A stretch of DNA of 64,000 bases from Streptomyces avermitilis MA-4680 = NBRC 14893. Its GTDB lineage: Bacteria; Actinomycetota; Actinomycetes; Streptomycetales; Streptomycetaceae. The stretch is taken from the NCBI RefSeq assembly GCF_000009765.2, contig NC_003155.5, positions 5,642,001-5,706,000 on the forward strand. The letters are read 5' to 3'. Within the stretch, counting starts at the first letter, position 1; each line of letters starts with the position of its first letter. Below are positions 1 through 9,071 of the stretch, piece by piece. The translations under genes and the position numbers were made by a program. Below the pieces are notes generated by a model. The model saw only the letters and a list, made by a program, of their open reading frames with translations. It did not search any database and was not told the origin of the DNA.

Positions 1-1
1 G

Positions 2-1615
2 CTCTACGAGCTGATCTGGAAGCGGACCGTCGCCTCCCAGATGAAGGACGCGACCGGAAACTCGGTCACGGTGAAGATCGCTGGCACGGCGGCCGACGGC
101 CGTGACGTCGAGTTCAGCGCGTCCGGCAAGACGATCACCTTCCATGGCTTCCTGAAGGCATACGTCGAGGGCGCGGACGACCCGAACGCCGAGCTCGACG
201 ACCGCGAGCGCCGGCTGCCGCAGGTCGGCGAAGGCGACCCGCTGTCTGCCGAGGAGATCTCGGTCGACGGGCACGCCACCAAGCCCCCGGCCCGCTACAC
301 CGAGGCGTCGTTGGTCAAGGAGCTGGAAGAGCGCGAGATCGGCCGCCCGTCGACGTACGCGTCGATCATCGGCACGATCCTCGACCGCGGTTACGTCTTC
401 AAGAAGGGCACGGCCCTGGTGCCGTCCTTCCTGTCGTTCGCCGTGGTCAACCTCCTGGAGAAGCACTTCGGGCGGCTCGTCGACTACGACTTCACCGCCA
501 GGATGGAGGACGACCTCGACCGCATCGCGCGCGGCGAGGCGCAGGCCGTGCCGTGGCTGAAGCGGTTCTACTTCGGCGAGGGCGCGGGCACGGGCGGTGC
601 CGCGGACGCCGGCAACGGCGACGGGGACCACCTCGGCGGCCTCAAGGAACTGGTGACCGACCTGGGCGCGATCGACGCCCGCGAGGTGTCGTCGTTCCCC
701 GTGGGCAACGACATCGTGCTGCGGGTCGGGCGCTACGGGCCCTACATCGAGCGCGGCGAGAAGGACTCCGAGAACCACCAGCGCGCGGATGTGCCCGAGG
801 ACCTCGCGCCCGACGAGCTGACCGTCGACCTCGCGGAGGAACTGCTCGCCAAGCCGAGCGGCGACTTCGAGCTGGGCACCGACCCGGCGACGGGCCACCA
901 GATCATCGCCAGGGACGGCCGCTACGGCCCGTACGTCACCGAGGTGCTCCCCGAGGGCACCCCGAAGACCGGCAAGAACGCGGTCAAGCCGCGTACCGCC
1001 TCGCTGTTCAAGTCGATGTCCCTGGACACGGTGACGCTGGACGACGCGCTCAAGCTGATGTCCCTGCCGCGCGTCGTCGGCAAGGACGCCGAGGGCGTGG
1101 AGATCACCGCGCAGAACGGGCGCTACGGGCCGTACCTGAAGAAGGGCACGGACTCGCGTTCGCTGCAGTCCGAGGACCAGCTCTTCACCATCACCCTCCA
1201 AGAGGCGCTGGAGATCTACTCCCAGCCCAAGCAGCGTGGCCGTGCGGCCGCCAAGCCGCCGCTGAAGGAGCTGGGCGAGGACCCGGTCAGCGGGAAGCCC
1301 GTCGTCGTCAAGGACGGCCGTTTCGGGCCGTACGTCACCGACGGCGAGACCAACGCGACACTGCGGTCCGGCGACAGCGTCGAGGAGATCACTCCGGAGC
1401 GCGGCTACGAGCTGCTCGCCGAGAAGCGGGCCAAGGCCCCCGCCAAGAAGACGGCGAAGAAGGCACCGGCCAAGAAGGCGCCGGCGAAGAAGGCACCGGC
1501 CAAGAAGACGGCCGCCAAGACGACCGCGGCGAAGAAGACGGCCGCCAAGAAGACGACGGCCAAGAAGACGGTCGCCAAGAAGACGACGGCTTCCAAGGCC
1601 GCGGCCGAGGACTGA
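2..1615 (+). CDS. topA: DNA topoisomerase I, C-terminal part (5' end outside window)
   Basis: The reading frame is open from base 2 (LYELIWKRTVASQM...), so the catalytic N-terminal half lies upstream of the window. TopA relaxes negative supercoils as a type IA topoisomerase. Seen here are the end of the core and four C-terminal repeats carrying GRYGPY or GRFGPY (near 730, 916, 1120 and 1318). There are no zinc-finger cysteines. The protein ends in a long lysine/alanine tail (about 1420-1610) of KKTAAKK type. This repeat-plus-basic-tail layout is the known actinobacterial TopA form and is thought to increase processivity. It is followed by a strong hairpin and then tmk. Confidence 0.96.
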   Translation, partial: LYELIWKRTVASQMKDATGNSVTVKIAGTAADGRDVEFSASGKTITFHGFLKAYVEGADDPNAELDDRERRLPQVGEGDPLSAEEISVDGHATKPPARYTEASLVKELEEREIGRPSTYASIIGTILDRGYVFKKGTALVPSFLSFAVVNLLEKHFGRLVDYDFTARMEDDLDRIARGEAQAVPWLKRFYFGEGAGTGGAADAGNGDGDHLGGLKELVTDLGAIDAREVSSFPVGNDIVLRVGRYGPYIERGEKDSENHQRADVPEDLAPDELTVDLAEELLAKPSGDFELGTDPATGHQIIARDGRYGPYVTEVLPEGTPKTGKNAVKPRTASLFKSMSLDTVTLDDALKLMSLPRVVGKDAEGVEITAQNGRYGPYLKKGTDSRSLQSEDQLFTITLQEALEIYSQPKQRGRAAAKPPLKELGEDPVSGKPVVVKDGRFGPYVTDGETNATLRSGDSVEEITPERGYELLAEKRAKAPAKKTAKKAPAKKAPAKKAPAKKTAAKTTAAKKTAAKKTTAKKTVAKKTTASKAAAED

Positions 1616-1744
1616 GTCCGACGGAGGGCTGAGCGCCGGTGAGGGCGCCCACAGGGGTGCGAGTGCCCCTGGGTGATCCCTCACGGCGAGCACTCACGGC
1701 GAGCCCTCATGGTGGGCCCGCACGGTGGGCACGCTTCTGTGAAT

Positions 1745-1784
1745 TGTGGACGCCTCCACACCTTCTGGTGTGGAGGCGTCCACA
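1745..1784. terminator. 18-bp perfect hairpin, likely topA terminator
   Basis: Arms 1745-1762 and 1767-1784 pair perfectly (core GGACGCCTCCACACC) around a TTCT loop. There is no U-tract, as is usual for Streptomyces terminators. It lies 130 bp after topA and 50 bp before tmk. Confidence 0.75.
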
Positions 1785-1821
1785 TGTTCGGCCGCCCCTC
1801 CGGGGAGGCCCCGCCGCCGGA

Positions 1822-1827
1822 TAGGCT
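1822..1827 (+). promoter_or_regulatory. Putative -10 (TAGGCT) for leaderless tmk mRNA
   Basis: TAGGCT is followed by 6 nt and then the tmk ATG. That spacing would put the transcript start at or next to the A of ATG. There is no convincing Shine-Dalgarno sequence, so a leaderless transcript is inferred. Confidence 0.45.
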
Positions 1828-1833
1828 GTCAGG

Positions 1834-4800
1834 ATGACGCGAGCCGAGCAGCCAACGGCCCACCATCCCGCCCCCGACGACGCCCTGGTCGCAGACTCCC
1901 GCGAGCGTGCCGTCCGCTCCCTGCTGCGCCGGCCGCAGCTGAAGCGGCTATGGAGCGCGCAACTCGTGGGAGGAGTCGGCGACGCACTGGCGTTGCTCAC
2001 CCTGGTCGTCCTCGCCCTTCAGGCGGCGATCGTCGAGGGCTCCTTCGGCGGCGACTACCGGGGAGTCGCCCTGGCCGTGTCCGCCGTCTTCGGGGCACGC
2101 GTGCTGGCCACCCTGCTCTTCGGGGCCGTACTGCTCGGCCCGCTCAGTTCGCTGACCTCGCAGGAGGGCCCGCTCGACCGCCGCTGGACGATGATCGGCG
2201 CGGACGGGGTGCGCGCCGCGCTCCTGATCGTCGCCCCCCTGTGGATCGACTGGACGCCGGACGACGCGCTCGCCGTCCTCCTGGTGACCGCCTTCGTGAC
2301 CGGAGTCGCCGAGCGCTTCTGGACGGTGTGCCGCGAGAGCGCGGCGCCCGCGCTGCTGCCCGCGCCCCCGCTCGAGGGCGCCACGGTGCGCCCGCTGCCG
2401 GACCACATGGACGCGCTGCGCCGCCTGTCGCTGCGCACGGGATTCGTCGCGGTGCCGCTCGCGGCCGCCACGCTCGTCGTCGTGTCGCTGCTCAACAATC
2501 TGCTGGGCGCCGGGATCGACTGGTTCGCCCAGCACCAGGCGGCGCTCGCTTCGTATGTCGCCGCCGGCCTGTTCGCGGCCTCGCTCTCGGTGATCACCTT
2601 CGTCGAGCTGCCGGACGTACGCACCCCGCGCGCGCGGTCGCCGCTCGAGGGCCTGCGCCGCCCCAAGACGGGCACCGGCATCGACAAGGGGCGCACCGGA
2701 GCGATCCCGCATCTGGTCCTGGCCTGCGCGGCCGTCGCCGCGGCGATCGCGGCCGCCGTCGCCGTCTCCGTGCTGCAGGCCAAGGACCTGGGCGGCGGGC
2801 CGGTGACCTACGGGCTGCTGGTGCTCGCGCTGACCGGCGGTGTCGTCATCGGTATCCGCACCGCGCCCTCGGTGCTCCCGTCGCTGTCCCGGCGCCGGCT
2901 GCTCGCCCTGGCGATCGCCTTCACCGGGATCGCGCTGCTCGCCGCCGGACTCGTCCCGGACGTCACCACCGTGCTGCTGATCGTGGGCCTCGCCGGTGTC
3001 GGCGCGGGTGTCGCCGCGAACACCGGGCACACCCTGCTCGACCAGGAGGCCGAGGAATACCGGCGCGCGCGGACCACCGAACACCTCCACGCGGTCGTAC
3101 GGGTCTTCGTGGCGGTCGCCGCCCTGGTCGCGCCCGTTGTGGCGGCGGCGATCGGGCCGCATCGGCTGGAGAACGGCAAGTTCGTGTTCGCGCACGGCGG
3201 CGCCGCCTTCACGCTGATGCTGGTCGGCGCGCTGCTGCTGCCGGTCGCCGCGCTCGTGCTGGCCAAGGTCGACGACCGCTCCGGGGTGCCGCTGCGGCAC
3301 GATCTGCGGGACGCGCTGCGCGGCGGTGACGACCCGGTGCAGACCTCGGCCGCTTCCGGTTTCTTCATCGCCCTGGAGGGCGGCGACGGGGCCGGGAAGT
3401 CGACGCAGGCCGAGGCCCTCGCCGAGTGGATCAGGGCCAAGGGGCACGAGGTCGTGGTGACCCGTGAGCCGGGCGCGACGCCGGTGGGCAAGCGGCTGCG
3501 GTCGATCCTGCTGGATGTGTCCTCCGCCGGGCTCTCGCACCGGGCCGAGGCGCTGCTGTACGCGGCCGACCGCGCCGAGCACGTGGACACGGTGGTGCGG
3601 CCGGCGCTGGAGCGGGGCGCGGTCGTGATCTCCGACCGGTACATCGACTCCTCGGTGGCGTACCAGGGTGCGGGCCGCGATCTCTCCCCGACCGAGGTCG
3701 CGCGGATCTCACGATGGGCGACGAACGGTCTCGTACCGCATCTGACGGTGCTGCTCGACGTCGCGCCGGAGACCGCGCGGGAGCGCTTCACGGAGGCGCC
3801 GGACCGGCTGGAGTCGGAGCCCGCCGAGTTCCACGCGCGCGTGCGGTCCGGGTTCCTCACGCTGGCCGCCGCCGACCTCGGGCGCTATCTGATCGTCGAC
3901 GCCGGGCAGGAGCCCGAGGCGGTCACCACGGTCATCCGGCACCGGCTCGACACGCTGCTGCCTCTCTCCGAGGCCGAGGTGCGGGCCCAGGAGGAGGCCC
4001 GGCGCAAGGCGGAGGAGGAAGCCCGGCGCAAGGCCGAGGAGGAGGCCGCGCGCAAGGCCGAGGAGGAGCGGCTGGAGCGCGAGCGCCTGGAGCAGCTCGC
4101 CAAGCTCAGGGCCGAGGAGGAGGAGCGCAAGCAGCGCGAGCTGGAGGAAGCGCAGCGGCGCGAGGCCGAACGGCAGGCGGAGGAGGCCCGGCAGCGGGCT
4201 GAGGAAGCGCGCCGGCGTGCCGAGGAGGAGCGGGTGCGGCTCCTCGCGGAGGAGCAGGCGCGGGCCGCCGAGGAGGAGCGCAGGCGCGTCGCGGAGGAAC
4301 GGCGGCGCAAGCAGGCCGCGGAGGAGGAGCGGCTGCGGGCCGAGGCCGAGGAACGCCGACTGGAGAAGCAGCGCAAGGCCGAGGAGGCGCTGCTGCGGGC
4401 GGAGGAGGCCCGGAGGGCCGCGGCGGAGGCGGCGGCTGCCGCCACGACGGCCGCGGCTTCCGCGTCCACCGGGGTCGCGCCTGGTAGGCCCGATGCGCCG
4501 AAGGTCGCCGGTGCCGGGGTTTCGCCGTCCAGGCCGTCCAGGCCGTCCGAGAACGAGACGACCGTTCCGACGCCGGTGGTGACGCCGTCGAACGCGACGG
4601 GTGGGCCGGTGGACGAGACCGCCGTGCTGCCGCCGGTGCGGCCGGGTGCGGCGGACTCGGAGACGACGGCCACGCTGCCGAAGCCTCCGGAGCCTCAGGG
4701 CGCGGCCGATGAGACCACGGTGCTGCCGCCGGTGCCGTCGGGCGCCGCCGATGAGACGGCCGTGCTTCCTCCCGTCCGGGACGCGGGGCCGGGCGGGCGT

Positions 4801-5055
4801 GCGGGTGACCCGTCGGACCGGGTGCCGCCGGGCTTCTTCCGCGACGAGCGTCCGGCCGGGCGGCCCGACGCGGGCGACGACCGTACGCGCGAGCTTCCGC
4901 AGGTCGACAGTGAGGGCGTGGCGCGGCGGCGGCCCCGCTCGGACTGGGCGGAGGAGACCCCGCTGGACGATCTGCCCACGCTGGCGGACGAGCTGCTGGG
5001 CCCGCGCGACGACGACACGGACGACGAGCGCGGGCCGGGCGGCCGTCGGGGCTGA
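1834..5055 (+). CDS. tmk: Thymidylate kinase fused to an MFS-like membrane domain
   Basis: A 1073-residue multidomain protein. Residues 1 to about 490 form a polytopic MFS-like membrane region. About 510-720 is a complete dTMP kinase, which phosphorylates dTMP to dTDP: P-loop GGDGAGKS at 516-523 and the family motif SDRY at 600-603. Residues about 717-870 are a charged coiled coil of EEARRKAEEE type. The C-terminus is disordered with several copies of a D/E-ET-x-LPPV motif. A stand-alone kinase is about 210 residues, so four fifths of this protein is extra. The fusion is known from Streptomyces, but the role of the transporter-like half is not. ATG is chosen because TAGGCT sits 6 nt upstream; the delta prime gene follows. 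Confidence 0.93.
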   Translation: MTRAEQPTAHHPAPDDALVADSRERAVRSLLRRPQLKRLWSAQLVGGVGDALALLTLVVLALQAAIVEGSFGGDYRGVALAVSAVFGARVLATLLFGAVLLGPLSSLTSQEGPLDRRWTMIGADGVRAALLIVAPLWIDWTPDDALAVLLVTAFVTGVAERFWTVCRESAAPALLPAPPLEGATVRPLPDHMDALRRLSLRTGFVAVPLAAATLVVVSLLNNLLGAGIDWFAQHQAALASYVAAGLFAASLSVITFVELPDVRTPRARSPLEGLRRPKTGTGIDKGRTGAIPHLVLACAAVAAAIAAAVAVSVLQAKDLGGGPVTYGLLVLALTGGVVIGIRTAPSVLPSLSRRRLLALAIAFTGIALLAAGLVPDVTTVLLIVGLAGVGAGVAANTGHTLLDQEAEEYRRARTTEHLHAVVRVFVAVAALVAPVVAAAIGPHRLENGKFVFAHGGAAFTLMLVGALLLPVAALVLAKVDDRSGVPLRHDLRDALRGGDDPVQTSAASGFFIALEGGDGAGKSTQAEALAEWIRAKGHEVVVTREPGATPVGKRLRSILLDVSSAGLSHRAEALLYAADRAEHVDTVVRPALERGAVVISDRYIDSSVAYQGAGRDLSPTEVARISRWATNGLVPHLTVLLDVAPETARERFTEAPDRLESEPAEFHARVRSGFLTLAAADLGRYLIVDAGQEPEAVTTVIRHRLDTLLPLSEAEVRAQEEARRKAEEEARRKAEEEAARKAEEERLERERLEQLAKLRAEEEERKQRELEEAQRREAERQAEEARQRAEEARRRAEEERVRLLAEEQARAAEEERRRVAEERRRKQAAEEERLRAEAEERRLEKQRKAEEALLRAEEARRAAAEAAAAATTAAASASTGVAPGRPDAPKVAGAGVSPSRPSRPSENETTVPTPVVTPSNATGGPVDETAVLPPVRPGAADSETTATLPKPPEPQGAADETTVLPPVPSGAADETAVLPPVRDAGPGGRAGDPSDRVPPGFFRDERPAGRPDAGDDRTRELPQVDSEGVARRRPRSDWAEETPLDDLPTLADELLGPRDDDTDDERGPGGRRG

Positions 5056-5088
5056 GGCGTACGGGGTGTGCCGGCTTGTATGCCGGTT

Positions 5089-5124
5089 TGTATGGGGTCG
5101 TACGGATATGTACGGCCCCATACG
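5089..5124. terminator. Hairpin after tmk
   Basis: Arms 5091-5103 (TATGGGGTCGTAC) and 5110-5122 (GTACGGCCCCATA) pair with a single G-T wobble around a 6-nt loop; flanking bases extend the stem slightly. It lies 35 bp after the tmk stop. Confidence 0.7.
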
Positions 5125-5149
5125 TATGACAGGCCCGTATGACAGGCCC
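5124..5149. repeat. Perfect 13-bp tandem duplication
   Basis: GTATGACAGGCCC occurs twice head to tail directly after the hairpin. It looks like a slippage product in the spacer. Confidence 0.7.
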
Positions 5150-5264
5150 GTGGCCGGGTCGGCCGGGGCTGAGCGCGGTCGGCGGACGCGTTGTCAGTGG
5201 CTACCCGCACAATGGGTGAGGTAGGGCGAAGTGCGACGGACGTGCGACGGAACGGTGGTGCCCC

Positions 5265-6470
5265 ATGCCCGTGTGGGACGACCTGGTGGGCCAGGAGAAG
5301 CTGAGCGAGCAGCTCGCCGCGGCTGCCCGTGACGCCGACGCCCTGGTCACCGCGGCCACCGCCGGCACTCCGCCGCCCGAGGCGTCGAAGATGACGCACG
5401 CCTGGCTGTTCACGGGCCCGCCCGGCGCGGGCCGCACCACGGCCGCGCGTGCCTTCGCCGCGGCGCTCCAGTGCGTGAGCCCCGACCGCGCGCTGGGCGG
5501 CATCCCCGGCTGCGGCTTCTGCGACGGCTGCCATACGGCCCTGCTCGGCACCCACGCCGACGTCAGCACGGTCGCCGCCGTGGGCACGCAGATCCTCGCC
5601 GACGACATGCGGGACACCGTGCGCAAGTCGTTCACGTCTCCGGCCAACGGACGCTGGCAGGTGATCCTCGTGGAGGACGCCGAGCGGCTGAACGAGAAGT
5701 CGGCCAACGCGGTCCTGAAGGCAGTGGAGGAGCCCGCCCCCCGCACGGTCTGGCTGCTGTGCGCCCCCTCCGTGGAGGACGTCCTGCCGACGATCCGCTC
5801 CCGCTGCCGCCACCTGAACCTGCTCACACCTTCCGTGGACGCCGTCGCGGACATGCTCGTACGCCGGGACGGCATCGAGCCGGAGGCCGCGTACGCCGCG
5901 GCCCGCGCCACGCAGGGCCATGTCGACCGTGCCCGCCGCCTGGCCACCGACCCGCGCGCGCGGGAGCGCAGGGCCGCCGTGCTGAAAATGCCGTTGCGGG
6001 TCGAGGACATCGGCGGCTGCCTCAAGGCGGCCCAGGAGCTGGTCGACGCCGCCACGGCCGACTCCAAGCAGCTCGCCGAGGAAGTCGACGTGAAGGAGAC
6101 CGAGGAGATGAGGGCGGCGCTCGGCGGGGCACAGGGCGGTCGGATGCCGCGCGGCACCGCGGGCGTGATGAAGGACCTGGAAGACAAGCAGAAGCGCCGG
6201 AGAACGCGTACGCAGCGCGACAGCCTGGACCTGGCCCTGACCGAGCTGACGGGCTTCTATCGCGACGTCCTCGCCCTCCAGCTCGGCTCCCGCCTGGCCC
6301 TCGCCAACACGGACGCCGAGGACGCCCTGGAGCGCCTCGCCCGCGGCAGCTCACCGGAGGCCACACTCCGCCGCATCGACGCGATCGCCGCGTGCCGGGA
6401 CGCCCTGGACCGCAATGTGGCCCCTCTGCTGGCGGTGGAGGCGATGACGATGGCACTGCGGGCGGGGTGA
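5265..6470 (+). CDS. holB: DNA polymerase III delta prime subunit (clamp loader)
   Basis: 401 residues. This is a subunit of the clamp-loader complex that opens and loads the beta sliding clamp. The RuvB-like AAA+ fold starts MPVWDDLVGQEKL. The Walker A region is GPPGAGRTT (51-59), with Arg57 where an ATP-binding subunit has Lys. A four-cysteine zinc module follows (Cys of LQCVSP, then CGFCDGCH). The position after topA and tmk matches the usual actinobacterial replication block. The Arg suggests the subunit does not hydrolyse ATP, as in classical delta prime. A dnaX-type gamma/tau identity is less likely given the length and the altered Walker A. Confidence 0.9.
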   Translation: MPVWDDLVGQEKLSEQLAAAARDADALVTAATAGTPPPEASKMTHAWLFTGPPGAGRTTAARAFAAALQCVSPDRALGGIPGCGFCDGCHTALLGTHADVSTVAAVGTQILADDMRDTVRKSFTSPANGRWQVILVEDAERLNEKSANAVLKAVEEPAPRTVWLLCAPSVEDVLPTIRSRCRHLNLLTPSVDAVADMLVRRDGIEPEAAYAAARATQGHVDRARRLATDPRARERRAAVLKMPLRVEDIGGCLKAAQELVDAATADSKQLAEEVDVKETEEMRAALGGAQGGRMPRGTAGVMKDLEDKQKRRRTRTQRDSLDLALTELTGFYRDVLALQLGSRLALANTDAEDALERLARGSSPEATLRRIDAIAACRDALDRNVAPLLAVEAMTMALRAG

Positions 6471-6593
6471 GGGCCGTGGCGTCCTCGGGACCTCAGGGGG
6501 GACGACAGCGGGTCGAGGGAGTTGGACGCGTTGACGCCATCACTCGTACGAAGTTCATCCGCCACCGATAGCGATCAATCCATCGCTCAGGGT

Positions 6594-6599
6594 TACGCT
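6594..6599 (+). promoter_or_regulatory. Putative -10 (TACGCT), leaderless start for the protease gene
   Basis: TACGCT is followed by 6 nt (cacgag) and the ATG at 6606. This supports 6606 over the longer in-frame start at 6522. Confidence 0.45.
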
Positions 6600-6605
6600 C
6601 ACGAG

Positions 6606-8207
6606 ATGGACACCAGGCGCACTTCCGGGCAGTCCCGCCTCCTCCGGTCCCGGTCCCTACGTTCGACGCGGACGGGGGGCGTGTTCCTCGCCGCCGCCGC
6701 GCTGCTCCTTTCCGCCTGCTCCTCCGGGAGTTCGACCGGGACGACGGCCGAGGCGGCGCTGGCCGCGTTGCCCCGGTCCACGCCGTCGACGCTGGCGCCG
6801 TACTACGGGCAGAAGCTGACCTGGCGCAGCTGCGGTGTCCCCGGTTTCGAGTGCGCCACGATGAAGGCGCCCCTCGACTACGCCAAGCCGGCCTCGGGCG
6901 ACGTCAGCCTGGCCGTCGCCCGCAAGAAGGCCACGGGACCGGGCGAGCGCCTCGGCTCGCTGCTGGTCAACCCGGGCGGCCCGGGCGGCTCGGCGGTCGG
7001 CTACCTCCAGCAGTACGCGGGCATCGGCTACCCCGCTGAGGTGCGCGCTCGTTACGACATGGTGGCCGTCGACCCGCGGGGCGTGGCCCGCAGCGAGCCG
7101 GTGGAATGCCTCACCGGCCGCCAGATGGACACGTTCACGCAGACGGACATGACCCCGGACGACCAGCGGGAGACGAACCAACTGGTCGACGCGTACCAGC
7201 ACTTCGCGGAGGGGTGCGGCCGGCGCTCGCCGGAGCTGCTGCGCCATGTGTCCACGGTCGAGGCGGCCCGCGACATGGACATCCTGCGCGCGGCGCTGGG
7301 CGACCAGAAGCTGACGTACGTAGGGGCGTCGTACGGGACGTTCCTCGGGGCGACGTACGCGGGACTGTTCCCGGAGCGCGTGGGTCGGATGGTCCTGGAC
7401 GGTGCGATGGACCCCTCCCTGTCCGCCCGCAAGCTGAACGAGGACCAGACGGCGGGCTTCGAAACGGCGTTCCAGTCCTTCGCGAAGGACTGCGTACGGC
7501 GCACGGACTGTCCGCTCGGTGGTGCGCACACCACTCCCGAGCAGGCCGGCGACAACCTCAAGGCGTTCTTCCGGCAGCTGGACGCGCATCCCATCGCGAC
7601 GGGCGACGCGGACGGCCGCAAGCTGGGCGAGTCCCTGGCGACGACGGGCGTGATCGCGGCGATGTACGACGAGGGGGCCTGGGAGCAGCTTCGCGAGGCG
7701 CTCACCTCGGCGATGAAGGACAAGGACGGGGCGGGTCTGCTCGCCCTCTCGGACAGCTACTACGAGCGGGACCCGGACGGTAAATACACCAACCTGATGT
7801 TCGCGAACGCGGCGGTGAACTGCCTGGACCTGCCGGCGGCGTTCTCGACGCCCGACCAGGTGGAGAAGGCGCTCCCGTCGTTCGGGAAGGCGTCGCCGGT
7901 CTTCGGCGACGGGCTGGCCTGGGCCTCGCTGAACTGCGCGTACTGGCCGGTGAAGCCGACGGGGGCACCGCATCGCATCGAGGCGAAGGGGGCGGCGCCG
8001 ATCGTGGTGGTCGGCACGACCCGGGACCCGGCGACCCCCTACCGCTGGGCGCAGTCGCTGGCCTCCCAGCTGTCCTCCGCGAGGCTGCTCACGTACGACG
8101 GCGACGGCCACACGGCGTACGGCCGCGGCAGCACGTGCATCGACTCCGCGATCGACGCGTACCTGCTCCGGGGCACCCCGCCGACAGAGGGAAAGCGCTG
8201 CTCATAG
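6606..8207 (+). CDS. Secreted alpha/beta hydrolase lipoprotein, tripeptidyl-aminopeptidase type
   Basis: 533 residues. A basic N-terminus, hydrophobic segment (VFLAAAALLLSAC) and lipobox LSAC point to an exported lipoprotein. The body is an alpha/beta hydrolase: the oxyanion region NPGGPGGS and the nucleophile elbow GASYG with Ser242. The C-terminus (RDPATPYRWAQSLA ... GDGHTAYG) matches the TAP-like domain that carries the catalytic His. The family removes tripeptides from protein N-termini outside the cell, as with Streptomyces SlpD/SlpE-type mycelial proteases. An upstream in-frame start at 6522 is rejected because the lipoprotein signal begins at 6606. A hairpin follows the stop. Confidence 0.88.
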   Translation: MDTRRTSGQSRLLRSRSLRSTRTGGVFLAAAALLLSACSSGSSTGTTAEAALAALPRSTPSTLAPYYGQKLTWRSCGVPGFECATMKAPLDYAKPASGDVSLAVARKKATGPGERLGSLLVNPGGPGGSAVGYLQQYAGIGYPAEVRARYDMVAVDPRGVARSEPVECLTGRQMDTFTQTDMTPDDQRETNQLVDAYQHFAEGCGRRSPELLRHVSTVEAARDMDILRAALGDQKLTYVGASYGTFLGATYAGLFPERVGRMVLDGAMDPSLSARKLNEDQTAGFETAFQSFAKDCVRRTDCPLGGAHTTPEQAGDNLKAFFRQLDAHPIATGDADGRKLGESLATTGVIAAMYDEGAWEQLREALTSAMKDKDGAGLLALSDSYYERDPDGKYTNLMFANAAVNCLDLPAAFSTPDQVEKALPSFGKASPVFGDGLAWASLNCAYWPVKPTGAPHRIEAKGAAPIVVVGTTRDPATPYRWAQSLASQLSSARLLTYDGDGHTAYGRGSTCIDSAIDAYLLRGTPPTEGKRCS

Positions 8208-8220
8208 GCCCTGCCGCAGC

Positions 8221-8243
8221 CCCCGGAGGGGCCGCCTCCGGGG
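8221..8243. terminator. Hairpin after the protease gene
   Basis: CCCCGGAGG (8221-8229) pairs perfectly with CCTCCGGGG (8235-8243) around a 5-nt loop, 14 bp after the stop and upstream of the tRNA gene. Confidence 0.65.
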
Positions 8244-8315
8244 GGTGTGCGGAGCACCCCACGAAACTGTGTAGACTTACCGACGTTGCTGATCGCACCA
8301 TAGTGCGGACAGCGC

Positions 8316-8389
8316 GCCGCCTTAGCTCAGATGGCCAGAGCAACGCACTCGTAATGCGTAGGTCTCGGGTTCGAATCCCGAAGGCGGCT
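8316..8389 (+). tRNA. tRNA-Thr (anticodon CGT)
   Basis: A full cloverleaf can be drawn. Acceptor GCCGCCT (8316-8322) pairs with AGGCGGC (8382-8388). The D stem is GCTC/GAGC. The anticodon stem ACGCA/TGCGT encloses loop CTCGTAA with anticodon CGT at 8350-8352. The T stem is TCGGG/CCCGA with loop TTCGAAT. The discriminator is T and CCA is not encoded. It reads ACG codons. Its 3' half is the insertion target of the integrase remnant that follows. Confidence 0.97.
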
Positions 8390-9071
8390 CTGTGGAAGCC
8401 CCAGAACTCACTCGCCGTGATCTGGGGCTTTTGCTTTTGGCGGACGCGGCGCCGACGTCGGGCGCGGGCTGCCTTGCTGTCTAGGGTCTCAGTTCTGGTC
8501 TCAGTAGTGGGTTCCGGCTCGGGCAGGAAGACGTCGCCGATGCGACGCATGGCGTCCTTCGAGAGGGTGGACCGACCCTTCACGTAGCGGCGTGTCTGGC
8601 TGATCTGCGTGTGCCGGAGGATCTCCATGATCGTAGGCATGTCCACCCCCAACTCGTTCAGGATCGTGCCCGCAGTGTGGCGACTCCCGTCGTACAGGCG
8701 CCGATCGCTGATGCCCGCCTCTTCGAGCAGTTCCTTGAATTCCTCCCAGTCGGCGCGGGGGTCGAGTGGTCGGCCGTCCGGGCGTGTGAATACCGCGTCG
8801 TTCTCTTGCCGCAACTCACCCGCAGCGCCCCTTGCTCCGCCCTGTTGAGCCTTGTGCTCAAGCAGGTAGGGGATGAACGGCGGCGGGATCGGCACCTCGT
8901 TCCGGCTCTTCTTGGTCTTGGGGCGGGTGAAGGCGAGGCCTCCGCCCTTGCGTTCCGGGCACGCGCTCGCGTGCCGCGTGCAGTCCTTTGTGCAGGGCTG
9001 CGGGCACCCTCGCGTGTAGTTCCGGTGCGTCGTGCACGTCGGCGGGCACGGCTCGAACCGGTGCAGGAAGG

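Larger units (their letters stand above)
1616..1833. other. topA-tmk intergenic region
   Basis: This 218-bp spacer holds a GC-rich stretch with short near-repeats (CACGGCGAGC occurs twice near 1683-1705), the strong hairpin at 1745-1784, and a TAGGCT hexamer just before the tmk start. No ORF of coding character was seen. Confidence 0.6.

Noticed and set aside
1948-3582. 544-codon open frame on the minus strand opposite tmk
   Set aside because: High-GC shadow of the tmk frame; composition is Arg/Gly/Gln-rich with no domain, and tmk has clear kinase motifs.
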